Source of the DNA: an uncultured Opitutales bacterium
GTDB taxonomy: Bacteria > Verrucomicrobiota > Verrucomicrobiia > Opitutales > UBA953
NCBI GenBank assembly: GCA_934675585.1
Contig: CAKUQY010000001.1
Coordinates: forward strand, 62,001-126,000
DNA: 64,000 nt
Reading direction: 5' to 3'
This document shows, piece by piece, positions 18,718-28,330 of this stretch. The position numbers were made by a program, and so were the translations under genes. The stretch's first letter is position 1. Each line of letters starts with the position of its first letter. A model generated the notes under the pieces. That model saw only the letters and a list, made by a program, of their open reading frames with translations. It searched no databases and was not told where the DNA came from.

Positions 18718-19266
18718 TTAAAAAAATGGTTGTAATTTTTCGCGCAAAACGAGTCGTGCGCGATGAATGAGAGTTTTTACATTGGGAACGGTGAGTTCCA
18801 TAGTTTTTGCGATTTCTTCGTAAGAAAAATGTTGTTGGCTCAATAATAAAATTGCGGTGCGTTGATTATCTGGCAAAGTTTTAACAGCGAGTGCGAGAGC
18901 TTCTTGGATTTCGTTAGTTGCGGTGGTTGATTCTACGCTTTCATCGGCAACTTCGGGCAAATCTTGTGGCGCCATTACGATTTCAGCCCGGCTATTTTCA
19001 CTGCGAAAATTACTCACTAAAATATTATGAGCAATTTGAAATAAATAAGACGAAAATGCTGCCGCGGGAACGTATTTTTCTGCCGAGCGGCAAAGTTTTA
19101 TGAATGTTTCTTGCGTTAAATCTTCAGCCGTATGGACGTTGTTTACAGAACGATAAAAAAAGTTAATGAGTGGTTTTTGCCAACGCGTTACTAAAAGCCG
19201 CACGGCGTGATTATCGCCATGGGCGATTTGCTGCATTAAAAGCAAATCTGTTTCGTTGTCATTCAT
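18718..19266 (-). CDS. ECF-type RNA polymerase sigma factor
   Basis: A 182-residue sigma-70 family protein with only regions 2 and 4. Region 2 includes NNVHTAEDLTQETFIKL and FSSYLFQIAHNILVSNFR. Region 4 includes LPDNQRTAILLLSQQHFSYEEIAKTMELTVPNVKTLIHRAR, a helix-turn-helix for -35 recognition. It heads an operon with a probable membrane anti-sigma and a periplasmic helical protein, a layout typical of envelope-stress responses. Confidence 0.9.
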   Translation of the reverse strand: MNDNETDLLLMQQIAHGDNHAVRLLVTRWQKPLINFFYRSVNNVHTAEDLTQETFIKLCRSAEKYVPAAAFSSYLFQIAHNILVSNFRSENSRAEIVMAPQDLPEVADESVESTTATNEIQEALALAVKTLPDNQRTAILLLSQQHFSYEEIAKTMELTVPNVKTLIHRARLVLREKLQPFF

Positions 19267-19363
19267 CTCTATTTAAGTTTAACGCAAAACAATTAAAAAA
19301 GTTTCACACGGGAACTCATTTTTGATATTTTTTGTTCCCGCGCAAACATTTTGTTTTAAAATT

Positions 19364-19987
19364 TTAAAAACTTGCTAAGAAATTTTTGTAAATTTGAATA
19401 CCTTTTGCTTGGCTTTTTTCGGGGTGAAACTGGACCGCAAAAACGTTCCCGCAACGAATGCCGCTTGTGTATTTTACGCCAGCGTATTTGGTAGTTGACC
19501 AAACAATTTCATTTTGTGGCGTATCGACGTAATAGCTGTGAACAAAATAAAAAAATTCGTTGCTTAATTTAATTTCGTTGGCGAGTGAACCAGCGTTCCC
19601 GCGAGCAATTTCAATCGTATTCCAACCCATGTGTGGCACTTTGTCGGACGTTCCCGTAGGAAATTTTTTCACGTTCCCGCGAAAAATACCGAGTCCATCG
19701 ACGTCGCCTTCTTCTGAATGTTCAAAAAGAATTTGCAAACCGAGACAAATTCCCATAAATGGTTTATTTTGGGCGATCCAGTTTTTAATAAATAGGTCAA
19801 AACCCGTTCCCGCGAGTGCTTTTTTTGTATCGGTAATTGCGCCCTGACCTGGAAAAACGAGTGCTTGAGCGTCGGCAACTTGTTCTGGTTTATTAACGAT
19901 TATCACATTTGCGCCCGCTTTTTCGAGTGCGCGTGCGACGCTTCGCAAATTGCCCATTCCGTAATCGATAAGTGCAACTTTTTTCAT
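19364..19987 (-). CDS. hisH: Imidazole glycerol phosphate synthase, glutamine amidotransferase subunit HisH
   Basis: A 207-residue class I amidotransferase. The N-terminus IDYGMGNLRSVARALEKAGA is the HisH signature. The nucleophile is Cys81 (FMGICLGLQILFE) and the His-Glu pair is in VQFHPEKSQ. It supplies ammonia to HisF, which is not in this window. It lies 16 bp downstream of hisB in the same transcript; keeping hisB with hisH is common in bacteria. Confidence 0.95.
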   Translation of the reverse strand: MKKVALIDYGMGNLRSVARALEKAGANVIIVNKPEQVADAQALVFPGQGAITDTKKALAGTGFDLFIKNWIAQNKPFMGICLGLQILFEHSEEGDVDGLGIFRGNVKKFPTGTSDKVPHMGWNTIEIARGNAGSLANEIKLSNEFFYFVHSYYVDTPQNEIVWSTTKYAGVKYTSGIRCGNVFAVQFHPEKSQAKGIQIYKNFLASF

Positions 19988-20003
19988 TGATCGTTCCCAC
20001 GAA

Positions 20004-20609
20004 TTAAAGTTTTTCTTTGGTGCTTGGCAAAATATCTTTTGCTCGCGGGTTAATTTCGCAAGCGTTCATCAAAGCTTTTGAAAAACATTTAAAAATGCCT
20101 TCAGCAATGTGATGTGGCTCCTCGCCATATTCTAATTGAATGTGAAGATTACAGCCCAAATTATTTGCGATTGCCAAGAAAAATTCGCGCACTAAACAAA
20201 GATTAAAATCGCGAATCATTACATTTTTTGCGAGAACATTATAAACAAAATAAGGACGATCAGAAACGTCGAGCGCGATACGCACAAGAGTTTCATCCAT
20301 TGGAAGAATGAAAAATCCGTAACGGCGAATTCCTAATTTATCGCCTAAAGCTTTTTTAATTGCGGTTCCCAAAACAATTCCAACATCTTCAACAGTGTGA
20401 TGGTAATCGACATCCACATCGCCATTAGCTTTGATTGTTAAATCGAACAAACCATGGCGCGCAAAAAGATTGAGCATATGATCGAAAAATGGAATGCCAG
20501 TTGAGATGTCGGCTTTTCCTGTTCCGTCAAGATTAATTGTCAATTGAATTTGCGTTTCTTTGGTGTTGCGTTCAATTGATGCTGTGCGAGTATTTTTATT
20601 GTTTATCAT
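20004..20609 (-). CDS. hisB: Imidazoleglycerol-phosphate dehydratase HisB
   Basis: A 201-residue monofunctional dehydratase from the ATG at 20609; the upstream extension is only the lepB gene read in another frame. Metal-binding words include [27 protein letters not shown] and [14 protein letters not shown]. It catalyses the sixth step of histidine synthesis. Its start codon overlaps the stop of lepB by 4 bp (ATGA), so translation is probably coupled to signal peptidase, an unusual partner. Confidence 0.94.
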   Translation of the reverse strand: MINNKNTRTASIERNTKETQIQLTINLDGTGKADISTGIPFFDHMLNLFARHGLFDLTIKANGDVDVDYHHTVEDVGIVLGTAIKKALGDKLGIRRYGFFILPMDETLVRIALDVSDRPYFVYNVLAKNVMIRDFNLCLVREFFLAIANNLGCNLHIQLEYGEEPHHIAEGIFKCFSKALMNACEINPRAKDILPSTKEKL

Positions 20610-21835
20610 TTTGCAATTCCCCAATGATTTGAAAGTGGATAAATAATTAAGCGAGCGGGACCAATGGTGTCGCTTACGGGAACGCCGCCCCAACCGCGCG
20701 AATCGTAACTATTATAAGAATTATCACCGAGCGCGTAATAATAATTTTCAGGAACGGTAAATGGCTCTATTAATGGCCAGCTATATTGTGTTATTTTGCT
20801 ACCACAAGTTGGTAAATAACCAAAATAATTGAGTTCTGTTTTTTGAGAATTATTAGCTTCAAAAGTCGTTCCCGTGGGCAATTTTTTATTAACAAAAAGT
20901 TGCTTATTTTCGATTTTAATTTGATCGCCTGGCTTTCCCGCCAAGCGTTTAATATAATAAAGTTTTTGATTATTCAAGCCAGGAATATTACCCGTTTTAA
21001 AAACAAATGGATCGCCAATAGCGGGCTTGAAAAAATGATACCAAACACGATCAACCAAAACCATATCACCTGTTTTTAAAGCAAAACTAAAAATAGTTTC
21101 TTGCGGTTTGATAATTTTGCCAAGTTTTAAAACATAATTACCATTAGGTAAAATACTTGCTTTTGATAATTTTTCAGACAAAATTTGGCGTGCATTTTTG
21201 GTTTTTGCCTCGTTGGCAAAAAATGTATCGGTAATTAAATTTTCGAATGAAACATCTTTTGGAAATTCGATTTCGATTGAATTATTTCCAATAAAAAATT
21301 GATAAATATCAACTTTTTCGTTCCCGCGAACTGGTTTAATATTAAAGCTACGATTTACTAAATCAACATTCAGTGCGAGTGAAATTTCTCCCGTTCCCGC
21401 AGAAGTATTTTTTATTTCGTAATAACTGTTCCCGAGTAAAATTTTATTAACCCATTTCAATGGTGTCGATGGTTGCTCGCAGACATTAGTAACAACGCCA
21501 TTATAAGTTGGGTACATTGAGTTTGTAGGAATTTTAAACGGTTGTGCGATAAAACCGCGAATACCACAAGCTAAAATCAATGAAACGATAATTAATTCTG
21601 TATATTCTGCTAATTTTCCTTGCGGATAAATGTTCCCGCCGCAACGATTTAATAAATCTTCGATTTCTGTTTTATCAACTACTTCATTATTTTTTAAAGA
21701 AGATTCAATTGTTTTTAAACTTGTTAAATCTTCGATTGATAAAACATCGCTGCGATAATTTAAAATACGTTGAACAAGCGCCAAAATTTTTTTATTTTCT
21801 GGTCGCAACGAACGTTTTTTAAAAATTGAAAACAT
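20606..21835 (-). CDS. lepB: Signal peptidase I
   Basis: A 409-residue type I signal peptidase, longer than the E. coli enzyme (324). A membrane segment near 79-95 leads to the catalytic Ser106 in [10 protein letters not shown]. The general-base Lys lies in [14 protein letters not shown] and the C-terminal box is [19 protein letters not shown]. An extra domain of about 130 residues separates the Ser and Lys boxes, and about 75 residues precede the membrane helix. It sits between dnaN and hisB, transcribed with hisBH. Confidence 0.92.
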   Translation of the reverse strand: MFSIFKKRSLRPENKKILALVQRILNYRSDVLSIEDLTSLKTIESSLKNNEVVDKTEIEDLLNRCGGNIYPQGKLAEYTELIIVSLILACGIRGFIAQPFKIPTNSMYPTYNGVVTNVCEQPSTPLKWVNKILLGNSYYEIKNTSAGTGEISLALNVDLVNRSFNIKPVRGNEKVDIYQFFIGNNSIEIEFPKDVSFENLITDTFFANEAKTKNARQILSEKLSKASILPNGNYVLKLGKIIKPQETIFSFALKTGDMVLVDRVWYHFFKPAIGDPFVFKTGNIPGLNNQKLYYIKRLAGKPGDQIKIENKQLFVNKKLPTGTTFEANNSQKTELNYFGYLPTCGSKITQYSWPLIEPFTVPENYYYALGDNSYNSYDSRGWGGVPVSDTIGPARLIIYPLSNHWGIAK

Positions 21836-21906
21836 TTTAACGATTAACGCTTGGCTGTCGAATTAATAATTTTAGTCAACAGCCAAGCGTCAAATAATTA
21901 ATGCCC

Positions 21907-23031
21907 TTATTGGCGTTGTGGCATAATAACACAAATAAAATCGCCTTCTTTTGTTTTAACAACGCCAGGATTCATTTGATCTTTAAAATCAAACATCAAT
22001 TTGTTTTGCGAAAGTGCTTTCATCAAATCGAGAATGTAATCTGGATTGAATGAAATTTTTACTTCATCGCCAGAATAACGCACGTCGAGTTTAACGCTTG
22101 CTTCACCAAATTCTGTTGAAAATGCTGTTACATCAATTAAATTTTCTTTGATATTAAATGTAATTGATTTATTTTTTTCGTTGACCACTTTTTTAGCTTG
22201 CGAAATCGCATAGAGCATTTCGTCACGATCGATTTCAATAGATTTTGGTGAATCTTTTGGAATAACACCTTCATATTTTGGATAAGTGCCATCAACTAAG
22301 CGTGTAATTAATGAAATTTTGTCAATAATGCCTGTTTTTTCAGCATCATTAGTGTCAATTTCAAAAACAACTTGGCGATCTGAAAGTCCAAAAATAACTT
22401 TACCTTCACCGACTAATTGTTTTTGTAATTCAGCAACTGTTTTTGCTGGCAAAATAAATTTAATTGGATTGTCCAATTTAGCGTCATAGTTTTTGCTATA
22501 AACCGCTAAACGTTTACCATCTGTAGCAACTAATGAAATAATATTGTCTTCAATTTTAAAGTAAACACCATTTAAAACGTAGCGATTTTCATCGGTTGAT
22601 TGCGCATAAGCAACTGCATTTAACATCGTAGCAATTGTTGCTTTATCAAACTCGAGCATTGATTCATTATTTACATTTGGAGCAATTGGAAATTCGCTTG
22701 CGTCAATTCCATTTAAAACAAATCGTGAACTACCAGATGAAACTTCGATACGTGTTGGGTTAACTTGGTTAAAGAAAACTTCATCTTGGAAACCGCTCAA
22801 CATATCTTTTAAAAGCTTTGCTGGTAATGTGATTGTTCCAGCTTCCATCACATCAGCTTTTACTTTACAACTAATACGCAAATCGATACTTGTTGTAGTA
22901 AGACTTAAAAAACCATCTCCTGTTTCAATCAAAACGTTATTTAAAACGGGTAATGTTGCATGATTGCCGACAACAGAAACCACTTGATTAAGAGCTGATA
23001 AAAATTGGGATTGATTTGTTTTAAATTTCAT
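21907..23031 (-). CDS. dnaN: DNA polymerase III sliding clamp (beta subunit)
   Basis: A 374-residue protein with the three-domain beta-clamp layout. MKFKTNQSQFLSALNQVVSV starts domain 1 and the C-terminus ends in DFICVIMPQRQ, close to the MPMR-type clamp ending. It tethers the replicative polymerase to DNA. dnaA, usually adjacent, is absent; instead the upstream spacer holds DnaA boxes and is divergent with argS. No GGGAACG copy was seen in its 1.1 kb. Confidence 0.93.
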   Translation of the reverse strand: MKFKTNQSQFLSALNQVVSVVGNHATLPVLNNVLIETGDGFLSLTTTSIDLRISCKVKADVMEAGTITLPAKLLKDMLSGFQDEVFFNQVNPTRIEVSSGSSRFVLNGIDASEFPIAPNVNNESMLEFDKATIATMLNAVAYAQSTDENRYVLNGVYFKIEDNIISLVATDGKRLAVYSKNYDAKLDNPIKFILPAKTVAELQKQLVGEGKVIFGLSDRQVVFEIDTNDAEKTGIIDKISLITRLVDGTYPKYEGVIPKDSPKSIEIDRDEMLYAISQAKKVVNEKNKSITFNIKENLIDVTAFSTEFGEASVKLDVRYSGDEVKISFNPDYILDLMKALSQNKLMFDFKDQMNPGVVKTKEGDFICVIMPQRQ

Positions 23032-23354
23032 ACAACCTCTATTATAAGTTCAATTTTTATAAGTTTAAAGCATTTTTTGTTCACAATACTTTTAGAAGTT
23101 AGATTTATGTTAGTTTTTGATTCACATTGTGAATTATTTTTTAATTTTAGTTTAAATTATCGTCATCATTATTCCATTTGTGAAAATGGTGAATAAGTAG
23201 TTATTCACATTAATATTTATGATAGTTATTGCTAATTCCCGGTTATTCACAATGTTAATATTGAGCGTATAAAATTTTGGCTATTTGTTAAAAAAGTAGT
23301 TATAATCAAGTTAATACTTATTTATTCACAAAATAATTCACAGCTAAAAAGTTT
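23032..23354. other. oriC: Probable replication origin (oriC) between dnaN and argS
   Basis: A 323-bp AT-rich non-coding spacer. It has three perfect DnaA boxes TTATTCACA at 23201-23209, 23243-23251 and 23322-23330, all in the same orientation. One-mismatch boxes lie at 23118-23126, 23128-23136 (reverse) and 23334-23342. It contains no GGGAACG word. The two flanking genes diverge, global gene orientation flips here, and parS-like sites lie about 5.7 kb away. dnaA itself is not adjacent. The start codons of dnaN and argS and their promoters must also lie here. Confidence 0.7.
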
Positions 23355-25136
23355 ATGAAAATCGAGTTTAATACAATTCGTCTTTTGGAAAATATTTTAA
23401 ATGATGTTGCTAAAAAAATTGGCGTTCCCGCGGATGTTTTTAATCCTGATGTTCGTGTTTCGGATCCACGTTTTGGAGATTTACAAGCTAATGGAGTTTT
23501 AGCGGCTGCAAAGCGTTCCCGCCAAAATCCTCGTGAGCTTGCTGAAAAATTTGTTGCAGAGTTGAATGCAATGAATGAAGGGCAATTTGAAACGATTGGT
23601 ATTTCTGGTCCTGGTTTTTTAAATTTTAAGCTCTCTCTTGATTATCATAAAGCTTATTTTTTGCGTTATTGTAATGGTAAGTTTTTTGATAATTATAAAA
23701 ATGCTAATTATAGTCAAAAAAATATTATTATTGATTATCCTTCGCCTAATACTGCCAAACAGATGCATGTTGGGCATTTGCGTATTTTAGTAATTGGCGA
23801 AGCGATTTCGCGTTTGCTTGAATTTTGCGGCGCAAAAGTTGTGCGTGATAATCATATTGGTGATTGGGGAACGAATTTTGGTATTTTAATTTTTGAAATT
23901 AAGCGTACAAATTATCAATTTAATAGTGATGATGCGAAAACGCTTGAGGAACTTGAAAATCTTTATAAATCGGGAACGGCTTATTGTAAAGATGAAGAGA
24001 ATCACACTGGTGCGCTCGATGAAGCGCGAATGGAACTTGTTAAGCTTCAACAAGGTGATGCTGAGAATTTAGAGCTTTGGCAACATATTGTTCGTGTTTC
24101 AAATTCTGCTTGTGAAAAAATTTACTCACTTTTTGGTGTTCATCCAGATGTAACATTAGGTGAATCCTTTTATCGTGATAAAGTGCAACGCGTTTATAAT
24201 GAATTAACTTCGTTAGGGATTGCTGAAGAAGATGATGGTGCATTAGTTGTTTGGCAAAAACCAGAAGATAAAGAAAAAGGCAATGTCGCGCCATTTATTA
24301 TTCGTAAAAAAGATGGTGGTTCAAATTATGGTTCAACAGATTTAGCGACGGTGCTTTATCGTTCTGAACATTTTAATGCTGATGAAGTTATTTATGTTAC
24401 AGATGATCGTCAGCAAGAACATTTTAAAATGCTTTTTGCGACAGTGTCGCGTTGGTTTACACAAAAAAATTATCCTGTTCCTAATTTACACCACGTTACT
24501 TTTGGTAAAATTTTAGGTGAAGATGGAAAACCGATTAAAACAAAATCGGGAGAATCGATTAAATTGAAAGCATTAATTAATGAAGCTGTTGAACGTGCGT
24601 TAGAAATTGTTAAAGAAAAAAATCCAGAACTTTCAAATGAGGAAATGCAAAAAATTGCAGAAACGGTTGGAATTTCTTCAATAAAATATGCGGATTTGTT
24701 GCAAAATCGCACACTTGATTATATGTTTTCTTGGAAACGTTTGCTTGCGTTTGAGGGAAATACCGCGCCATATTTGCTTTATGCGGTAGTGCGTATTAAT
24801 TCTGTTTTCAAAAAATTAGGATTTAATTTTGAAGATTATCTTGATAAAGAAGTTTCTGTTGAGTCACTTTCAGAACCTGCTGAAGTTGATTTGATTAAAA
24901 AACTTGCGACATTTGAAAATGTTATTAATCTTTCAGCATCTGAATTAAAATTGCATTATATTTGTACTTATATTTACGAATTAGCAGGATTATTCTCGGT
25001 ATTTTATTCAAAATGTAAAGTGAATTCTGAAGATATTTCAGTGCGTGATTTTCGTCTTAAACTTTGTGCTGTTACAGCGAATGTGCTTACACGTTGTTTG
25101 AAGATTCTTGCAATTGATACACTTGAAAAAATGTAA
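23355..25136 (+). CDS. argS: Arginyl-tRNA synthetase
   Basis: A 593-residue class I synthetase. The N-terminal Add-1-like domain includes GPGFLNFKLS. The HIGH-type box is HVGHLRILVIGEAI after DYPSPNTAKQM. The second loop is TKSGESIKLKAL, the usual ArgRS replacement of KMSKS. The anticodon-binding C-terminus ends LKILAIDTLEKM. It charges tRNA-Arg. It is the first gene clockwise of the putative origin. Two GCGTTCCCGC copies near the start read in different frames (GVPA and KRSRQ). Confidence 0.95.
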   Translation: MKIEFNTIRLLENILNDVAKKIGVPADVFNPDVRVSDPRFGDLQANGVLAAAKRSRQNPRELAEKFVAELNAMNEGQFETIGISGPGFLNFKLSLDYHKAYFLRYCNGKFFDNYKNANYSQKNIIIDYPSPNTAKQMHVGHLRILVIGEAISRLLEFCGAKVVRDNHIGDWGTNFGILIFEIKRTNYQFNSDDAKTLEELENLYKSGTAYCKDEENHTGALDEARMELVKLQQGDAENLELWQHIVRVSNSACEKIYSLFGVHPDVTLGESFYRDKVQRVYNELTSLGIAEEDDGALVVWQKPEDKEKGNVAPFIIRKKDGGSNYGSTDLATVLYRSEHFNADEVIYVTDDRQQEHFKMLFATVSRWFTQKNYPVPNLHHVTFGKILGEDGKPIKTKSGESIKLKALINEAVERALEIVKEKNPELSNEEMQKIAETVGISSIKYADLLQNRTLDYMFSWKRLLAFEGNTAPYLLYAVVRINSVFKKLGFNFEDYLDKEVSVESLSEPAEVDLIKKLATFENVINLSASELKLHYICTYIYELAGLFSVFYSKCKVNSEDISVRDFRLKLCAVTANVLTRCLKILAIDTLEKM

Positions 25137-25158
25137 GTTAAATCTGTATTTTAATAAT

Positions 25159-25199
25159 AAAAAGCGTTCCCGAAAATTTTATTCTCGGGAACGCTTTTT
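25159..25199. terminator. Bidirectional terminator from an inverted GGGAACG pair
   Basis: AAAAAGCGTTCCCGA (25159-25173) pairs perfectly over 15 bp with TCGGGAACGCTTTTT (25185-25199), with an 11-nt loop. It lies between the convergent argS and pilin-like genes and has T-runs both ways. Confidence 0.85.
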
Positions 25200-25213
25200 T
25201 TGAATTATTAAGT

Positions 25214-28018
25214 TTACAACCAGCAAAAATTGACTATTTTGTATTTTCTGCCAAGTAATTTAAAAAGCATTTCATCTTCGAATGGTTCAGGTGTGCGTTG
25301 AATAGTGATTTCGGCTGATTTACGACCTATTATCGTTCCCGTAAGTGGATTTAGTTTTTCAAGATAAATAACAATACGAAATGTATCTGAGCGAGGTGTA
25401 ATAAATGGAGATAATGAATCAAGTAATGTTGCTTGTGAAATATAATTAGGAATCCAAGTTGGAATATTGATTGAATTAATTTTATTAATTTCAGATTTTT
25501 CAATTGCTTGTTCTAAAATTCCTGAATTTATAAATTCTTCAATTGAATGAAAATAGATTTTAGATTCTTGTAGTTTTTTAATTTCATAAGCAATTGTTTT
25601 TGATAAATTTTTAATTTTTTTATCGGGTATTTGTCTTAAACCTTGAGTAATTAAAAGCGCTGATTGGTTTTTATTTATTAAACTATTATCATCAACAATT
25701 TGATTTACCGTATTAGGAATGGGAGTTTGTGCTGAAAATGGTCGAGTAAAAATAACATTTTTTAAGTTATAAATTGTTTCATTATCAAATGATAATTTTT
25801 CATTTGTTGAGCGACGCGGTAAATGTTGCCAATTTTTATAATGATTGTGTAAAAATACCTCCCAAGCTTCAGGGTGAGTTGAATTAATATTTAGCGTTCC
25901 CGCAATTAATAACGATTCTTCAGGATTATTAATTGTGCTGTTGAAATTGTTGTATTTTATAAAATACGGATTTTTGCTTACTTGTTTTTTAAAATCAACT
26001 TTTTCATCATAATAGTCAAATCCTGAAAAATAAAATTTATCAAAAATTTGATTAATTTTTTCAAGTTTTGCAGTGTCATTTGAGAGTCCAATACAAAATT
26101 GTGGCAAATTTGACCAATGAAAATGTCTTAATGTCCCTACTGATAATTGTTTGCAATTAGGAAGATCAAAAAAAGGAAAACAGGCAAAATTGCCTTCATG
26201 ATTATTAAGCTTTTCGTCAAATAAAAGTCGTTCTTGCAAATTTGTTTCACAGATATTTTGAGCATTTGCCTCTTTTTGTGTATAAAGTTTTATTTCAAAA
26301 ACATTAGAAACAATTTTATCGTTAAAATCAAAAGTTGTGTCGTTTAGATTGTATTTTTCTAAAAAAGTTCTCATTGCTTTATTATCTTCAATACGTAAAC
26401 GTAACGATAAAACAACTTGTGCTTCTGAAATTCTATTAATATTTGCGGTAACACGATTATATTCAGCACCTGTTAATTCAATTTTAAAATCAGGGATTGG
26501 AATATTTTTAAATTCAATTAGTGGTTCTGAATATTCTTCTGTAGTTTGTTTGCTTGATAAATTACCACGATAAGAACGTAATGTAAAATGTCCTAATTCT
26601 GAATTAGAAATTGATTGAATTACAATTTTATGTTGATCATGAAACCAACGATCAGGTCCAGCAGCCCCTGAGGGTTTTTTGTTAATGTTTTTATTTGTAC
26701 TTCGTTTCCAAGTGGGCATACCCGTGATTCGAGAAAGTCCCTGTGGTTGCGTGGTTGGATCGGGATAACGAGTTAGATAAATTTCGCCCATATGAAAGCC
26801 ATTATTGGTTTTATTTAATCCTATAGTTTTTTCATCGAAGATATAATTATAGGCATTAAATGTCTTATCAGATGCTGTTTGTTTTGCATTTCCAAATTGG
26901 CCTTCCGGAAAATTAGAAAGTGAATATTCGTAATGGGCTCCTGTATTTAAATTATCAATTCGGACACTTGGTAATTTTGTCCAATCAGTAATTGCAAAAT
27001 AACCCTTTTTCTGTGCTGATAGTGGAAATGTGTATGGATTCCAAAAAGTGGTTGTAATATAAAATTTTGCACGGTGTTGTCCATCTGTGCGGGCATTAAA
27101 AAAGACAATGTGTAATTTTGTTTCGAGTGGAAATGGACAAATCTGTTGTTTAAATCCCCATTTTCCACTTGTTTTTTGAATTTCAGTTGTAATTGGTAAT
27201 CCGTCATCTGGTGCATTAAAAAACGATGCGTTTATTTTTAACGCATCGCCAAAAAGTGTTTTATCGTGATTAGGATTTGAGAGGTCTTGTTTTAATTGTT
27301 CCCGCGGCCAATCTGCTAAAACAGTGTAATTTACTCCATTAAAATTTGAAATAGGAAGATTGCAATTTAAGTTTTTTGCTAAAAATTTATGATTAAATTT
27401 TGCGTGATAATTGATGATTGAATCTTTAAAATCTAAATCTTGAAACCACAGTGAAAAATCTTTATCGATGATGAGCTGTTTAAGATGTTTATCAAATTTA
27501 AAATCTTTTTCAGGAATAGCTCCTAAACTTGGTTTCATACCTTCATCAATAATAATACTTGCGAATCTATAATCTCCTTTGTAAGAATATTGCCATGGGA
27601 CTTTTGCAATTTTTCCATTAGGTAATAAAAGGTTAGTTCCTTTGTCGTGATCAAAATTCCCGTCATTTGAAACTAATGCAATTTTTTCTCCGTTGGGTTT
27701 AATAGCATAGACCCAAGGTTGAATTTCTTCATTTTTATCAAATTTTTCGATAGTAATGATTGAATCTCTTCCAGTTGCTCGTTGCAGACGTCCTAATTCA
27801 CTTGTTGCAATTTGTTTTATTAGGAGAGTTGTTTTTTGTTGTTCTATGGCAGTTTCTGTAAAATAACTATTTAAATTTAAAAATATTGTTATAGAAACGC
27901 CTATTCCAACAATTAAAAACATCAAAAGCAAAGCAACTACGAGTGCGAATGCACTACGGCTGCTTTGCTTCTTAAAGTATGGCGATGAACGCCAGTATTT
28001 ACGCGCCACGATGGGCAT
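25214..28018 (-). CDS. Large pilin-like/GspK-PilX-like exported protein
   Basis: A 934-residue protein. A basic leader is followed by one hydrophobic N-terminal helix (SAFALVVALLLMFLIVGIGVSI, about residues 22-43) resembling the class III signal of type IV pilins, PilX and GspK. The rest is a long soluble region without a domain I recognise. It is AT-rich like its surroundings. The size and architecture recall large verrucomicrobial proteins found near pilin-like cassettes, but no other pilin or secretion gene is adjacent. Function remains open. Confidence 0.55.
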   Translation of the reverse strand: MPIVARKYWRSSPYFKKQSSRSAFALVVALLLMFLIVGIGVSITIFLNLNSYFTETAIEQQKTTLLIKQIATSELGRLQRATGRDSIITIEKFDKNEEIQPWVYAIKPNGEKIALVSNDGNFDHDKGTNLLLPNGKIAKVPWQYSYKGDYRFASIIIDEGMKPSLGAIPEKDFKFDKHLKQLIIDKDFSLWFQDLDFKDSIINYHAKFNHKFLAKNLNCNLPISNFNGVNYTVLADWPREQLKQDLSNPNHDKTLFGDALKINASFFNAPDDGLPITTEIQKTSGKWGFKQQICPFPLETKLHIVFFNARTDGQHRAKFYITTTFWNPYTFPLSAQKKGYFAITDWTKLPSVRIDNLNTGAHYEYSLSNFPEGQFGNAKQTASDKTFNAYNYIFDEKTIGLNKTNNGFHMGEIYLTRYPDPTTQPQGLSRITGMPTWKRSTNKNINKKPSGAAGPDRWFHDQHKIVIQSISNSELGHFTLRSYRGNLSSKQTTEEYSEPLIEFKNIPIPDFKIELTGAEYNRVTANINRISEAQVVLSLRLRIEDNKAMRTFLEKYNLNDTTFDFNDKIVSNVFEIKLYTQKEANAQNICETNLQERLLFDEKLNNHEGNFACFPFFDLPNCKQLSVGTLRHFHWSNLPQFCIGLSNDTAKLEKINQIFDKFYFSGFDYYDEKVDFKKQVSKNPYFIKYNNFNSTINNPEESLLIAGTLNINSTHPEAWEVFLHNHYKNWQHLPRRSTNEKLSFDNETIYNLKNVIFTRPFSAQTPIPNTVNQIVDDNSLINKNQSALLITQGLRQIPDKKIKNLSKTIAYEIKKLQESKIYFHSIEEFINSGILEQAIEKSEINKINSINIPTWIPNYISQATLLDSLSPFITPRSDTFRIVIYLEKLNPLTGTIIGRKSAEITIQRTPEPFEDEMLFKLLGRKYKIVNFCWL

Positions 28019-28054
28019 TATGTGATGTTAAACGATTTAGCAGTAGCTAAAGGT

Positions 28055-28240
28055 TTATTTCATCAAAAGCATATTACGAGCGCGTTTGATAGCTTTGGTC
28101 ACATGACGTTGTTGTTTAGCTGTCAAGTGAGTGAGCGAGCGTGGTTTGATTTTACCAGTTTCGGTCACATAACGGCTAAGTTGTTCGACGTCCGTGAAGT
28201 CAAAGTCTAAAGGTGTACGTGAATGTTTTTGGTTTTCCAT
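28055..28240 (-). CDS. rpsR: 30S ribosomal protein bS18
   Basis: A 61-residue basic protein matching S18 over its whole core: [19 protein letters not shown] and [26 protein letters not shown]. It is shorter than E. coli S18 (75) and lacks the N-terminal Cys-containing segment; no in-frame upstream start exists. It stands alone, without rpsF or rplI. It lies 36 bp upstream of the large pilin-like gene on the same strand and is divergent with mnmE. Confidence 0.88.
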   Translation of the reverse strand: MENQKHSRTPLDFDFTDVEQLSRYVTETGKIKPRSLTHLTAKQQRHVTKAIKRARNMLLMK

Positions 28241-28330
28241 ATGTTCTAATGATTTTATATTATTTTAATTTATAAATCAAGTATTTTTTATTCTTTATTA
28301 TTCGATAGCCATTTCTTATAATGGTTAGTG

